Assembly: GCA_033002965.1 (NCBI GenBank)
Contig: JAURVB010012636.1
Span: 1-64,000, forward strand
DNA: 64,000 nucleotides
Direction: 5' to 3'
Source: Piper betle
Taxonomy: Eukaryota > Streptophyta > Magnoliopsida > Piperales > Piperaceae
Translations under genes and position numbers: made by a program
Part shown: positions 11,801 to 23,070 of the stretch, in pieces
Layout of the letters: every line of letters starts with the position of its first letter
Position numbering within the stretch: the first letter of the stretch is position 1
Notes under the pieces: generated by a model
Told to the model about the DNA's origin: nothing
The model's input: the letters and a program-made list of their open reading frames with translations, nothing else
Database searches by the model: none

Positions 11801-12880
11801 TTTCCATATGTAGTTACGCATCATGCATGTGTGCGGAGGGGAATACTTGTGGAGCTTCTTCCTTCTTTGTCACAATCCCCACAGAGAATTTACATTTTCA
11901 AGCTTTCATCAAAATGTCTACCCTTTTCATGGGTACACCACTTTGGGTATACCACCATAATGCCTACCCCTCTCATGATCAATGGTGGAACCCACACTGT
12001 CAGAGTACTTGGCGTGCAACCGGTGGGGTATTTTTAAGGCGCACCCGTCGATGTGCAGCCAAGATATTTTCAAAGTAGACGATGACCACGTGAGACCTCA
12101 TGGTCTGGTCCTACATAAGGATGTAAATAAGTCAACCAGCTGATATTTTATATTTAACATAATTCGACTTAAACTTATGATTTATTAATTTTGTGCTCAG
12201 AAAAAATATTCGACTTAAAATAAATAATTTATTGAACAACGAGAGAACTAAAGAATATTCGGTTTAGTTTAGCTCAAAATTTGAAATTGATATGTTCAAA
12301 TTTGAAAAAAATATTTAACTCGACTCAACTCGTTAACGCTATTGAAGTAACATTAAACTTATTTAGTATTGGAAAAAAAATTATAATTTTATATAAGTCA
12401 AATATGAGCAAAGTATAAACATTCGTTTGACTCGAAAATATAACAAGCTGAATACGAGTTAAAAAATTTTAGACGAGTTTAGTTTGATTTATAATATATC
12501 AATACACTCAATACTCAAACATATGGCTAACATGGCTCGTTTGTCGCAGAGGACAGATTGCATAGTATTGAATTTGCAATTTGCTGAGAGAGGCAACTCT
12601 AGCCTACGTACCGGTCAAATTGACATCAGCCAGCACCCATATTTCAACTGCCATCAGAACAATCGTTTGGAGAAAAGCTCTCCTCCCAACTTGTATCTTT
12701 CTATCTGTAACATTGTGCCTCTTTCTGCCTGCCTTGTCAATCATCAAAAGTTGCAATCCTGTCTACACCTCCCTTCCCCATTTGTATTTCTAATCAGAAG
12801 GTTTTTCCATTCTTCTTCTCACTCTCATTACTCCCCACCATTTCAGCTGCCAAGCATTGGGCATTCGTTGTGTGAACAAA
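8820..12880. other. Gene-free stretch
   Basis: I see no conserved protein segment, tRNA-like fold or long repeat. 12115-12480 contains GATGTAAATAAG and several CGACTT/CTCGA words reminiscent of a degraded MITE. The final 200 bases are pyrimidine-rich, as expected for the 5' UTR of the LAZY1-like exons that follow. Confidence 0.5.
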
Positions 12881-12886
12881 ATGAAG
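12881..12886 (+). CDS. LAZY1-like exon 1 (codes Met-Lys only)
   Basis: ATGAAG is followed immediately by GTGAGC. IGT/LAZY genes characteristically have a tiny first exon coding only the first residues of MKLLGWM. The pyrimidine-rich leader before it and the matching exon 85 bases downstream make the call credible. Alone, six bases would prove nothing. Confidence 0.65.
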
Positions 12887-12971
12887 GTGAGCCCCAGCTT
12901 TCTTTTCAGTGCTATTCATTCTATTGCCATCGCTTCTTTCAGGGTGATGATATTCATCTACTTATTATCAG

Positions 12972-13044
12972 TTACTGGGTTGGATGCATCGCAAGTTGCG
13001 GCAAAATAATCTGACTGATCCTTTTAAGGATTTTGGCGCCATAG
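12972..13044 (+). CDS. LAZY1-like exon 2 (conserved N-terminus)
   Basis: After ATTATCAG the frame reads LLGWMHRKLRQNN and then PFKDFGAI, ending in phase 1 at ATAG|GTACTT. With exon 1 this yields MKLLGWMHRKLRQNN, the conserved region I of LAZY1 proteins, which redistribute auxin during shoot gravitropism. The next body of LAZY1 sequence on this strand starts at 18253, 5.2 kb away, with a phase that fits (G + AC = Asp). It may therefore be the true 5' end of copy A with a very long, transposon-filled intron, or the stub of a separate copy that lost its 3' exons. Confidence 0.75.
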
Positions 13045-13422
13045 GTACTTATGCTCATACTCAAAACTGATGATCTTGTTACTTCATTCTAGTGCTAGGA
13101 TGTATAGGTAGTATTGGAAACCAAAATTAAGTTATCTTTGATTGGTAGCCCATTTGAAAATCAATAGAGTGGAATCCGAATCAAATTTGGTCTCATGAGC
13201 CATCAATACATTGATTGGTTATTTGATCCGACATGAAAGTGTAACGCAAACCTGCCTTTTCCTTGAAAGCAACTCATCGATTGATCTTGATCGGCAAGCC
13301 TCTTGATATGACAAAAATAAATGAGGGAAGGGCTCCAAAGTTGAGACGTACCTCCAAAAGCTTTACCTTTTGATTTTACTCATCGATGAAGTGGTTTTGA
13401 GATACATGAGCACAGCATCAGA

Positions 13423-13467
<45 letters not shown>

Positions 13468-13472
13468 ATATG
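13423..13472. repeat. (TA)n microsatellite
   Basis: An alternating AT run with one interruption, inside the putative long intron. Confidence 0.9.
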
Positions 13473-14069
13473 AAGTTAAACAATGTCTTTGAGACGATCA
13501 ATCAGACGGTTCCATATAGTAGGCCAATCAGTATACACGTATTAGGTGTACCTAGGTGAACCATTGTGCCAGATGTTGCTTAAATTAGATATAAACTCTT
13601 ATTTTATAGATAAGCTCTAACTAAATAAATAAAGAAATAAAATTTAATTCACTAAGAGAATTATTTTATTTTTATTTTTATTATATTTTGATTGGTTAAA
13701 TATCTTTTTTTTTGAAATATACTTTTGATTTTTTTTATTAATAAGAGTTGATATAATAATTATTAAAAATTATATTACGTAGTTTAAGGGGAAAAAATAT
13801 ACAGTAGACTTAGTGCCTTGGCTTGCGATGAGATGGACCTAAGCTAGCTCAATTAATTATTGGTTGTCCCTGAGAAGCAAAGCTTCAAAAAAAGATTTCA
13901 GTGATTCTGTAGTTTATATATTTACTAGAAGAGTTGAATTGTTCACCACGAAAAGAACATTAACTAAGTGCAAATTATATCCATTTAATCAAAAGTTAAA
14001 TCAGTTAATGTGAACGTTATCCCCCCATCAAGCCAAACTTTGGTAGAAGATTAAGCTGCCAACACATTT

Positions 14070-14385
14070 ATAAAATAATTTAGTTGATAAACGACTTTGT
14101 AAGAACAGCTGCAACTTGATCAAAGGGAACAAACCCAGTTTTTAGAAGCTTTCGAGCCACTCTTTCACGCACGTAATGAAAGTCCAATTCAATATATTTA
14201 GACCGGGCATGAAAAACAGGTTCACTGTCAAATGGTGAGCACTTCAATTATTTGAATAAAGGACTGGTGCAGTAACCATAGGTAAGTTCAGATCTTTTAA
14301 TAGGAATCCAGCCCAAGTCAGCTCAGAAGCCGCCGAAGCCACTGCCCTATACTCGGCCTCGGGGTTTGATTGAGACGCAGTTTGT
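14070..14385 (-). pseudogene. Copia RNase H remnant
   Basis: The minus strand reads PEAEYRAVASAASELTWAGF and then APVLYSNN, followed by a degraded [12 protein letters not shown]. This is the EAEYxA...E(L/I)xW...DNxSA...KHIxxxxHFVRE pattern of copia RNase H. Stops and substitutions have destroyed it (for example DNxSA and KHIELDYHF are altered). It is a solitary fragment inside the putative LAZY1 intron. Confidence 0.7.
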
Positions 14386-16270
14386 TGTTTATAGGGTGTC
14401 GGTGGTGGGGATCTACAGGGGATTGCCCTTAAAAATAAAAAACCAAGATGCTAGAAAAAAAAATATAACAAAACAAAATCAAGGTTTTTTTTTTAAAAAT
14501 CAACCAAATTATTAGCCAAATATTATGAAACTCCGTTTCTTCTCATGACCTTCACGGATGGCTGCTGGTCAGCCATTGATGGTAGGTCCCGCTTTTCGAT
14601 CTGGGCGCACGTCATGACTCTATTAATAGATTATCATGGTTTTCAAAGTTTTTTTTATATTAATTTTCCCTACTGCTCTTTATGATTTTATTTATGGTTG
14701 TTATACTTTTATTTCTATTCCCCCCCCTTTGATTGGTTTATTAATGGATTATTTTGGTGTTAAATTTTAAACAAAAAATATAGAGCTTTTTATTAGAAAA
14801 AAGAAATTTTTTTGATATTACTAGTTAGTGGGAAAGTCAAATGTAATTATTAGAAGCTAGGAAATATGCAAATTGTTCAAAATATTCTTAATTAGTTTTT
14901 TTTTTAAAAAAAGGTTAAGAAGGGCAGACGACTAAAGTTGACGGCCGATTGGCTAGATCTAGGCGAGGCTTTGGCCACCAAGATGATGGGTGGCCAAATC
15001 CATTTGGCCAGGTTGCTTGATCTCAGTCGCCCTACTATCCTCATTGGCGACGGCGATGGCGACTAGAGCTAATTAATTTTTTTAAAAATACCAGTGACAG
15101 CAAGGGCGGCCACTTCCACCAATATCTTTTCTAAAAAAGTTTTACCGCCACTATTGGTTGCCCAGTTGCTAGGGTGATTGACTATAGCCATATATGGCCT
15201 CGCCAATGGAGGCTTTTATTTATTTATTTATTTAAAATTAAAGAGTAATCTTGCTATTATAATAATTTTTTTTCTTGATAATTATGCTTGATTTTCCCCG
15301 AATTGGTAATATAAAAAGTTTGCCTCCTTAATCGGGTAAAAAACTTAAAAATATACCATGTCCCTTAAGTAAATTGACACCCCTTTCAGCTCCTAACTCA
15401 TTTATACTAAATCTTTTAAAATAATTCCCCACTCAAACCCATGAATATTATAATTAAGATATTAAAAAATAGACAGTTTAGACTTGCAAAATTTGTCTAT
15501 ACCTTTAAATCATGAATGTTATCATACACTACCCTTAAGTCTTAATTTTTATTTATTTATTAAAGGTTGGCCACAATAAAACGTAACAATCCAGCTTAAG
15601 TGTAATATCTTGAGTCCAAGTTATTTCTTCAAAATAGTTAATTAAAATTGAAAATATACAAACGATCTCGACTAGTATATCAAATCTTATTTTAGTAGAT
15701 ATTGAATGTGAGCTCAATTAAAGATATCATAAGAAATATTAATAACATAAACAATTTTAAACTCTATTAAAACTAATACACATTTAATATATTCTATGTA
15801 AAAATGAGCACATCTTCAATATATATTATATTTAATTTAATCATGATTACTTTAAAATGTATTATCAATTGTGTTCTCTTATATACTTTAAATGCCCTCT
15901 TTTTCTTATTTATTTATTTAAATTTAAATAAGATGAAACAGGGAAATTAATAGCAGGGGAGCACACAGGTAATCTATAAATATCTTTGTATTCACTTAGA
16001 CGTAATTAGATTTGATTTGCACACAATATAATTAATTCAACATTTTACATTTTATATAAAATATATTGAATATAATTAATTTTAGTTGACTATTAAAATT
16101 TTTATGTCATTTCATGTCAAGAAATACACTGAGGTAAAAAGGGTTACATGTGATTATAATTATAATAAATTTTTTTAAAAATAGTTCTTTGTGATATAAA
16201 TTTGTAATGTTGAACGGCTGTAAAAAAACTTGTCATCTTGAACGTCCTTGATAAGAAAATTTAAAACTTA
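14386..16270. other. AT-rich intron or intergenic DNA
   Basis: No gene seen. 14936-15215 carries GGCCA/TGGCCA-rich words that recur in style at 47740-48000, probably an old dispersed repeat. Confidence 0.45.
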
Positions 16271-16952
16271 GACGGCCCGGCCCGCTCTACTTTGACCGAG
16301 CTCAGCCCAGCCCACAGGCTTAACTGGGCTGGGCCTTATGGGTCCGATGGCCCAGATCAAGCGGGCTACCAGCACATCGCAGTCAACTCCATATACCATT
16401 CATAATATATGTATGTGGATTGTGAACTATGGAGTGTCTTAAAAAAAGGATGGCTTTGAGGCTCAAAATTTTGACTCTAAGCCTTTTGCAAATATTAAAA
16501 CACGCCTAACAAATGTAAATTTGTTTTTTAGAAGATTTTGCATCTTCCTATTTTTTATTTTGAAAACAGCTCTTACCTCACTTATTACTTACTAACAAAA
16601 CATTCTTCATATGAAAAAGAAAAAGAAAAATAAAAATAAAACATTCTCCATTTGTTGTCCATATAGGTAATGTAACGCTTTTTTTAAAACCTATTACTGT
16701 AGAAACCTTTCACAATCATACTTCTTTGATTCTTTTTCCATTTTTTTTCAGATAATATTAACAAATCATTATATAAAATTTACAAACCTCTGGCCCAAGT
16801 GGGCCGAGCCTTCTCAGGGCAGTTGGGCTGGCCCAGATGGGCTGAATTAGCCCGCCTCTAGTATGGGCTATGAGCTAGGCACCTAAGCTCGACCCAGCTC
16901 TATTTTTTCGAGGGCTAGGCTGGGCCAGCCAGCCCATGAGTGTCCGGCCCAG
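16271..16952. repeat. MITE-like element with GGCCCRGCCC-rich ends
   Basis: Both ends (16271-16375 and 16790-16952) are dense in GGCCCAGCCC/GGGCTGGGCC words in opposite senses around an AT-rich core. The left end reads GACGGCCCGGCCCGC and the right end GTCCGGCCCAG. No coding frame. The terminal inverted repeats are imperfect and I could not fix a target duplication. Confidence 0.5.
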
Positions 16953-17928
16953 TTTCCACTTCCTCTAATGGATAAGAAATCAACTAAAGGCTGGGCATCA
17001 AAACTTTTAGGTTTTCCACTAAAATTGGCACATTGAAAAATAAAATTGCAGGAATCAACACAGAAAAGAGAACTGAAAAAGTATTAGTATAGAATTTTAC
17101 AATTCTGGATACTCAAAATATTATTAGTCATAAAATTAAATTGTTCAAAGTTTATAACGTATATTTACGAGCTAGAAAAGTATTTTTTTAACACGGTACA
17201 TACTTTTATAGCTCCAACCGAGATATATTTTGGAAGTTCATGGACCAACCTAGATTGAGAGTTATAACTTAGAAGTTGGAATAGAGGGAGGGAAGGGGAT
17301 ATTTCATACCTGAGGAAGGATTCTCCTAAGCACCTGCCACGAGGAGACACTGCCCTTAAAGCTTGAACTTTGAAGGGAAGAAGGCAACTTTGAAATGGAA
17401 AACTAACAAGGTTCAAAATCGTCTATGATCATCGACCTTCGCCGCCTCCTTTGGCTTAGGCATCCCCACCGCCTCGAAGAGTCTGGACTGGGGGCTAGGC
17501 CGGCTTAGCAAAGGAGTGGGAATGGGGATGGAGGCGACAAGACGATGTTAAACGCAATGCAACTCTGCGTGATCTAAAAGAAGTGGGGGACCCAAGCCAG
17601 GAAAAGAATGGTCGGTGTATGTTACCATATGTTTGAATTAGATGTTTCCCAATCATGGAGGTAAGAAAGGGATATATATATATATATATACACTACACCT
17701 ATGTCGTGATCTAGAGGGATTAGCCCGTAGATAGCTTATGGGAATGAGTCCTTGAATAATGGTGTCTTACATCCCCAAAGAAAGTCTTAATTAGCCAATG
17801 TGCAGGATCTTTATATAAGAGCAAAACAAAGAAAGACCAAGACCCTGCACATTTTCACATTATCCGAAGTGAAACAGATGATTCTTCCAAGTTCTACCTA
17901 ACTACCTTGCGCCTGACTGCTTGCCTTG

Positions 17929-17980
17929 TGAGCTTTATACCGCAGCCTTGCTTTGGGCGGGAGTAGTAAAAGACAACCAA
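17929..17980 (+). promoter_or_regulatory. Promoter-like block shared by LAZY1-like copies A and B
   Basis: GAGCTTTA...TTTGGGCGGG...TAAAA here resembles 24809-24851 in front of copy B, where it contains an explicit TATA box. Here the TATA position reads AGTAGTAAAAG. A separate TATATAAG lies at 17813-17820. The match suggests that copies A and B were duplicated together with their promoters. Confidence 0.4.
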
Positions 17981-18252
17981 TAAAGAGAAAACCAGGAGCC
18001 TCCAACACTAATCCTACAAAATATGCCGCCTTCTTCCTACCCTCACAAGACACTGCAACACCGCCCATCTGTTCCGGCAAAAAATTATTGCCGATACGGC
18101 TAAATACATAATGAAGTGGAAGAACTGGCCCTTGGAATAAGATGCACCGCTACTTCAGGTTTTCATTTAGGGAAACGTAATGTTTCTAGTCCTTTGTCTT
18201 CTTCGTAAGTTCATAACCATATTGCACCCTCCCTTCCCACTTCTCCCCACAG

Positions 18253-19535
18253 ACCGAACCTCTCTTGACGAGCAGCAAAGCTTCGGGGGCAGGCCATCCA
18301 CCTTCTCCCGCCCCTCCCTCAAGTCCCACGCCAGCTGCTTCCACCGCAAATCCTTCGTCGGCCTTGAGGACGACGACGACGACCCCGACGCGGTCGAAGA
18401 GCTTCTTCCGAGGCCTCCTCGCCATCGGCACCCTTGGCTCCGTCGACGCCGCCATGCAGAAAGACGACAATGCCAGCCCTGACAACAAGCCAGCTCTCGA
18501 AGATTTGCAATTCATGGAGCAGTTGATGGATCAGAAGGCAGACCCGAACGACCAAACTGTACTCGACATGCCGAACTCCATGGCGGCGGCCATGAAGGAA
18601 GCCGAGCAGTTCCCTGCAAAGGGCAACGAAGGCGCCGGCAGGCACTCCATCACCGCCCCCATCTTCCCACTCCAGGAGTACCTAATCGGCTCGCCGGTGG
18701 TGATCACTGCGCCGGCGCCAACCGAGAAGAAGGAGCAGAGGACGTCCTTGGGCGAGCTCTTCCAGAGAGATGGTGGGAAGAGCAAAGGCGCCGCCGAGGA
18801 GAAGAACGACGATCATGGGCGGATGAAGAAGGTCCCGACTCGCCGCTGGTCTCTTCCACCGTCACGCTCGTCGTCCGCCGCCGGCTGCGGTGGCGCCAAC
18901 TGCGCGACTGGCCCTGTTACCGACACAGCACCTGCATCCGGTGAGACCAAACTCCACAAGGTCTGTACGTATCTGCATGTGATTGGCATTTTCGTTTTCA
19001 ACATGAATTTGAAGCATGTATGACGACATGGAACTTCATGGCCATTGGTTTTTGGTGGCAGATTCTTCATATTTTCAACCGGAAGGTTCATCCCGAGAGC
19101 ACTGCAACTGCTAAACCAACCGTGAAGGGTGATAATTACAAAAAAGCAAAGAGCAAGGTGCCATTTAACAAAGTTAATCAGTTGCTTCACCATGACAATC
19201 ACTGCGTTGAAGCACTTCCATCTCCCAGAGGTGGAAGCAAGAAGGACAGCGGCAACCTTGGCCGCCATGGGAGCCCAACCCACTACGCACCGGCATGTGC
19301 GGTAGCGAGTCCAATGGCAATAGAGAGCATTGGATCAAAACTGATGCAGACTGTAAGTATATCGTACATAGACTCCGTATTTTTTTTAAAAAATTTCATG
19401 CTTATCCAAGTTAAATAATCAGACGATGTAGGGTATTGAGAATGTGGACACTTCGAATGTTTATATGAGAGGGATATCCTCTTATGTTCTGCTTGTTGCG
19501 CTTGTTTGATAGCAGATCTTGTTCTGGAGCTGTGA
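18253..19535 (+). pseudogene. LAZY1-like gene, copy A (exons 3-5, two frameshifts)
   Basis: Exon 3 (18253-18960) starts after CCCCACAG with TSLDEQQSFGG and RKSFVGLEDDDDD. In another frame it gives FFRGLLAIGTLG (18403-18438), the family-naming GxLAIGT motif, then ITAPIFPLQEYLIGSP and RTSLGELF. Exon 4 (19062-19352) carries ILHIFNRKVHPE. Exon 5 (19516-19535) completes REHWIKTDADYLVLEL, the C-terminal EAR-like motif. The order is that of LAZY1 (shoot gravitropism). A one-base insertion near 18403 separates VEEL from FRGLLAIGT. A second shift between about 19215 and 19300 separates the exon 4 start from REHW. The introns are 101 and 163 bases. Exons 1-2 may be those at 12881-13044. Either this is a pseudogene or the assembly has two indel errors. 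If both errors were corrected, the gene would be complete. Confidence 0.85.
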
Positions 19536-20185
19536 AGAAGGCCAGAGGTACACGCACACGAGGGATTGTCGGACTGTTGTGATATCCGAGTCATATAATC
19601 GACCGAATATGTGTATTCGTAATGATGATGGCGAGAAGTATATATATGATCAGCAGTGTGATGAGTGACGTTTATTTAGTGTGAAATGAGTGAAACTAAA
19701 TGTTGAGACATTCTAGTTTCTATTATGCTTTTGTTGGAGGGATGGAGAAGGTAATAGAAAGAAATTTCGCCACGCAACCTTGTGTCCTTATTTCTTTCCT
19801 TCCCCTCAAAAACCTATCCATTAAAACCCAACTGGTTATTTAAGGGTACTAGATACAGCTGCAACCCAATTTCTGGAGTAGCTCCACTAAGAGAGCTTTT
19901 TACATATATACAGGAGTTAGGTTTACATCTGTTTCAATTTTTCACTAGAATTTATTGGACAAAATTACCCCTTAGTTTGAAACATCTTGAACCCCTCCTT
20001 CCTAAAATTAAATGGGACCACGCGCCGCCAACGGCCATCGGCGCACGGTCTGTATGCGCCTCTCAACGGGCGTTAGCCTTATGGACAACCGGTGAACGCT
20101 CACTGTAGCTAGCATCACCCTAGTCGAAATTGTCAATGTTTGATGCCTGTTTAGTACTTACGAGGTCATTTTAGATTTGTATATA

Positions 20186-20193
<8 letters not shown>

Positions 20194-20234
<41 letters not shown>

Positions 20235-20420
20235 GCTATGGTGCGCTGCCATCTTTTCGCAGCGCACCATGCCTTGCAAATCTGGGCCACGGCAGGGCTC
20301 GGCCGGACGGCAACGGCGGGCGGCGGGCGGCAGAGGGTGGGGGAGGGTTTTTGGCATCCAACGGCCCCAGATTTGCAATGCATGGTGCGCTGCCAAAAAA
20401 ATGACAGCGCACCATAGCAT

Positions 20421-20458
<38 letters not shown>
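20194..20458. mobile_element. Small nested-foldback MITE between (TA)n tracts
   Basis: TA tracts (20194-20230 and 20423-20458) enclose 190 bases. The outer inverted repeats are TGCTATGGTGCGCTGCCA (20234-20251) and its near-complement (20402-20419, one mismatch). The inner repeats (20259-20286 and 20366-20393) pair at 27 of 28 positions and are themselves complementary to the outer ones, so each end folds into its own hairpin. The core is GC-rich. There is no coding capacity. It inserted into, or created, TA-rich flanks. Confidence 0.8.
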
Positions 20459-20460
<2 letters not shown>

Positions 20461-20463
20461 AAA

Positions 20464-22190
20464 TATTAGTCAACAATGCTCGTAAATCTTTAAATAAATG
20501 GTCTCTTAAGTTTAAAATACTATAAAAATGATAATAATAAAATAAAAAATATTATCATGTAATTAAATAAAAATAAGTAAATAACAAAAAATTTTAAAAA
20601 TAGCATTTTTTTTACTTCTATAAGAATAAATATTAAAAAATGACCAAGATTTATAAGAAAATTGTTAGATGAAGAGATCAAAATTTATGTGGAAATTTTT
20701 AGATGTAAAATATTACAACCCTCTACATATAATCCTTAACTTGAAAAAACACAATCCTATAAGAACACCACTTATGAAAAGAGCACCTTTTATAACGAGA
20801 TACATCTTACAGGAGTACCCTCTTTTAAAGAATTACACTTGATTAAAAACATTGAGAGAAAAAAATTCCTTTAAAGTAAATTTGCGAAATGATTCTTTCT
20901 CCTATTACATTTAAGTATAAATAATAATAGCGCGTGAACCTAGATGTGATTTGTGAACATATATTAAGAAAATCTCGTATTATATTCTAAATTTGTCAAC
21001 TTAGCCTAAGAAAGTTGAGTTGAGTTACTAAATACTTGAATCGAGATCTCCTCGTGTTCAACCTTCGTCAACAGCTATCATCCTCCTCTCTCCCATTTTA
21101 AAATTAGCACGATTCTATAATGAAAACTAGGCCATTCTATAAGGCACACAACTCTATTTTAAACCACCCTATATTATTGTTTTATTTTGACTTAAAAATT
21201 TGAAGGCTCTTTTAGTTGGTAAGAAAAAAAGGTAAAATATATAAAATTTATTTAATTATAATTTATAAAATATTAATTATGATGTATATATATAGTCAAA
21301 ATACCAGCACAATGTGCGGGATATAATAATCAATAAAGATACAAAAAAATAAAAAAAATATTAGACAACAACCCTCATAAGAATATTGTTTAATGAATCG
21401 TCACTATTTTTTAAAAAATAATAAAAATGATAATAATAAAATGAAAAAATGTTATCAAGTGATTAAATAAAAATAATTAAATAAAAAAATGCAATTTTTT
21501 TAAAAAATAAACTTTTTTATTTCATTAAGAATGAATATAAAAAAAATGATCAAAATTTATACGAAAATTTTTAGGTGAAAAAGATCAAAATTTATGGGGA
21601 AATTTTTAGATAGAAAAGATAGCAACCCACTAAATATAATCTCCTAACTTGAAAAAACACAATCCTATAAGAACGCCACATATAAAGAGAGCACTTTTAC
21701 ATAACGAAATACATCTTGTTTGAATATCTACTTCTAAAGAATTACACTTGCTTAAAAGCAAGGAGAGAAAAACTTCCTTTAAAGTAAATTTGCGAAAAAA
21801 AATTATTTCTCTTATTATATTTAAGTATAAATAATAATAGTGTGTGAGCCCTTAATGTCTAGGTGTGATTTGTGAACACATATTAAGAAAATCTCAAATA
21901 ATATTCTATATTTGTCAACTCAATACTAAATACCCAGATCTCGTCTTGTGCGGCTTTCATCACAATAGCTATCCTCCTCCTCTCTCCCATTTTAAAATTA
22001 GCACAATCCTGATAATGAAAACTAGGTTAGTCCATATGCTGCACAACTCTATGTTAGACCACCCTATATTATTGCTTCATTTTGACATAAAACTTTGAGG
22101 GCTCCTTTAGTTAGTACGAAAAAGATGTAAAATATATGAAATTTATTTAATTATAGTTTATAAAATTTTAATTATGATGTAAATATGAGT
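20464..22190. repeat. Tandem direct duplication, unit about 893 bp
   Basis: 20464-21300 and 21357-22190 are collinear, sharing AAAAATGATAATAATAAAAT, AAAAAACACAATCCTATAAG, CTCCTCTCTCCCATTTTAAA and AATTATGATGTA in order at an offset near 893. The copies have diverged moderately. Neither contains a reading frame. Unit ends do not look like LTR termini. Confidence 0.8.
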
Positions 22191-22369
22191 TTGTTAATTA
22201 TGATATAAAATTTCTTTCCAAAAAGATTTCTGCTTTTTTTAAATATTTTATATAAAAATTTTGTTCTGACAAAATTTTGGTGAAAGACCACATGGTAGGA
22301 ATCTTACTTAAATGGTACAATTTATAATAAAATATTTTAAAAATGATTAATTTTTTATAAGCATCAAAA

Positions 22370-23070
22370 TAATTTTAAATGAAAAAATAATTTCACTAAA
22401 AATGGAAATACAATTAAATGAAATGATATGAAAATTGTAAAAATTTCTTTCATATGTTAGGTTGGTTGGAAAACAAGATGAAAATAAAATATTTCTTTTC
22501 CACGTGTCTCCCAAAATTTCCCTCGATTTCTTTTGTTTTTGTTAAAAAACTTATTTTGTAAAATCTTAACATAAACTTGATTTGACTGAAAATAAAATTT
22601 CATGTAACTAAATTTACAAACAACCAAACACTAAGAAATTTTATATTTACAGATTTTACATTTCATTTAGGGTAACCAAACAGATTTTAAGTAGACGGTC
22701 ACTCCTTTTACTATGAAATGCTAATGACCTGTTTGGTTAATATGAAAATAATATAAATGAAAAAAAATGAAATGAAAATACAATTAGATGAAATGTCATA
22801 AAAATTTCAAAAATTTCACTTAAATATTTAGATAGTAGGAAAATAAGATGAAAATAAAATATTCATTCTTGTGTTTATGTAGATATATGCCTCCCAAAAT
22901 TTTCCCTTTTATTTTTTTAAGAACATATTATTTTGTAAAATTTTTAGATAAACTTAATTTGACTATAATTAAAATATTTTTCATTAAATTTCAAAGACAT
23001 TCAAACAAAATATAATTTATGACTTTAAAATTTTAAATTTCTTTAATGGAATTTCAGGACTACCAAAGAA
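22370..23070. repeat. Diverged tandem repeat, unit about 375 bp
   Basis: AAATACAATTAAATGAAAT...AACAAGATGAAAATAAAATA...CTCCCAAAATTT (22405-22520) recurs from about 22780 with the same word order. AT-rich and non-coding. Confidence 0.6.

Noticed and set aside
12484..13014. 176-codon plus-strand open frame
   Set aside because: It overlaps the LAZY1-like exons 1-2 in a different frame, has no domain, and its leader-like pyrimidine-rich content fits a 5' UTR. The conserved signal is in the other frame.
18111..18204. Alternative exons 1-2 for copy A (ATGAAG at 18111, MHRYFR, GNVSSPLSS before GTAAGT)
   Set aside because: Weak similarity, a stop in the joining frame, and a following intron of only 48 bases. 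Kept only as a doubt in the findings.
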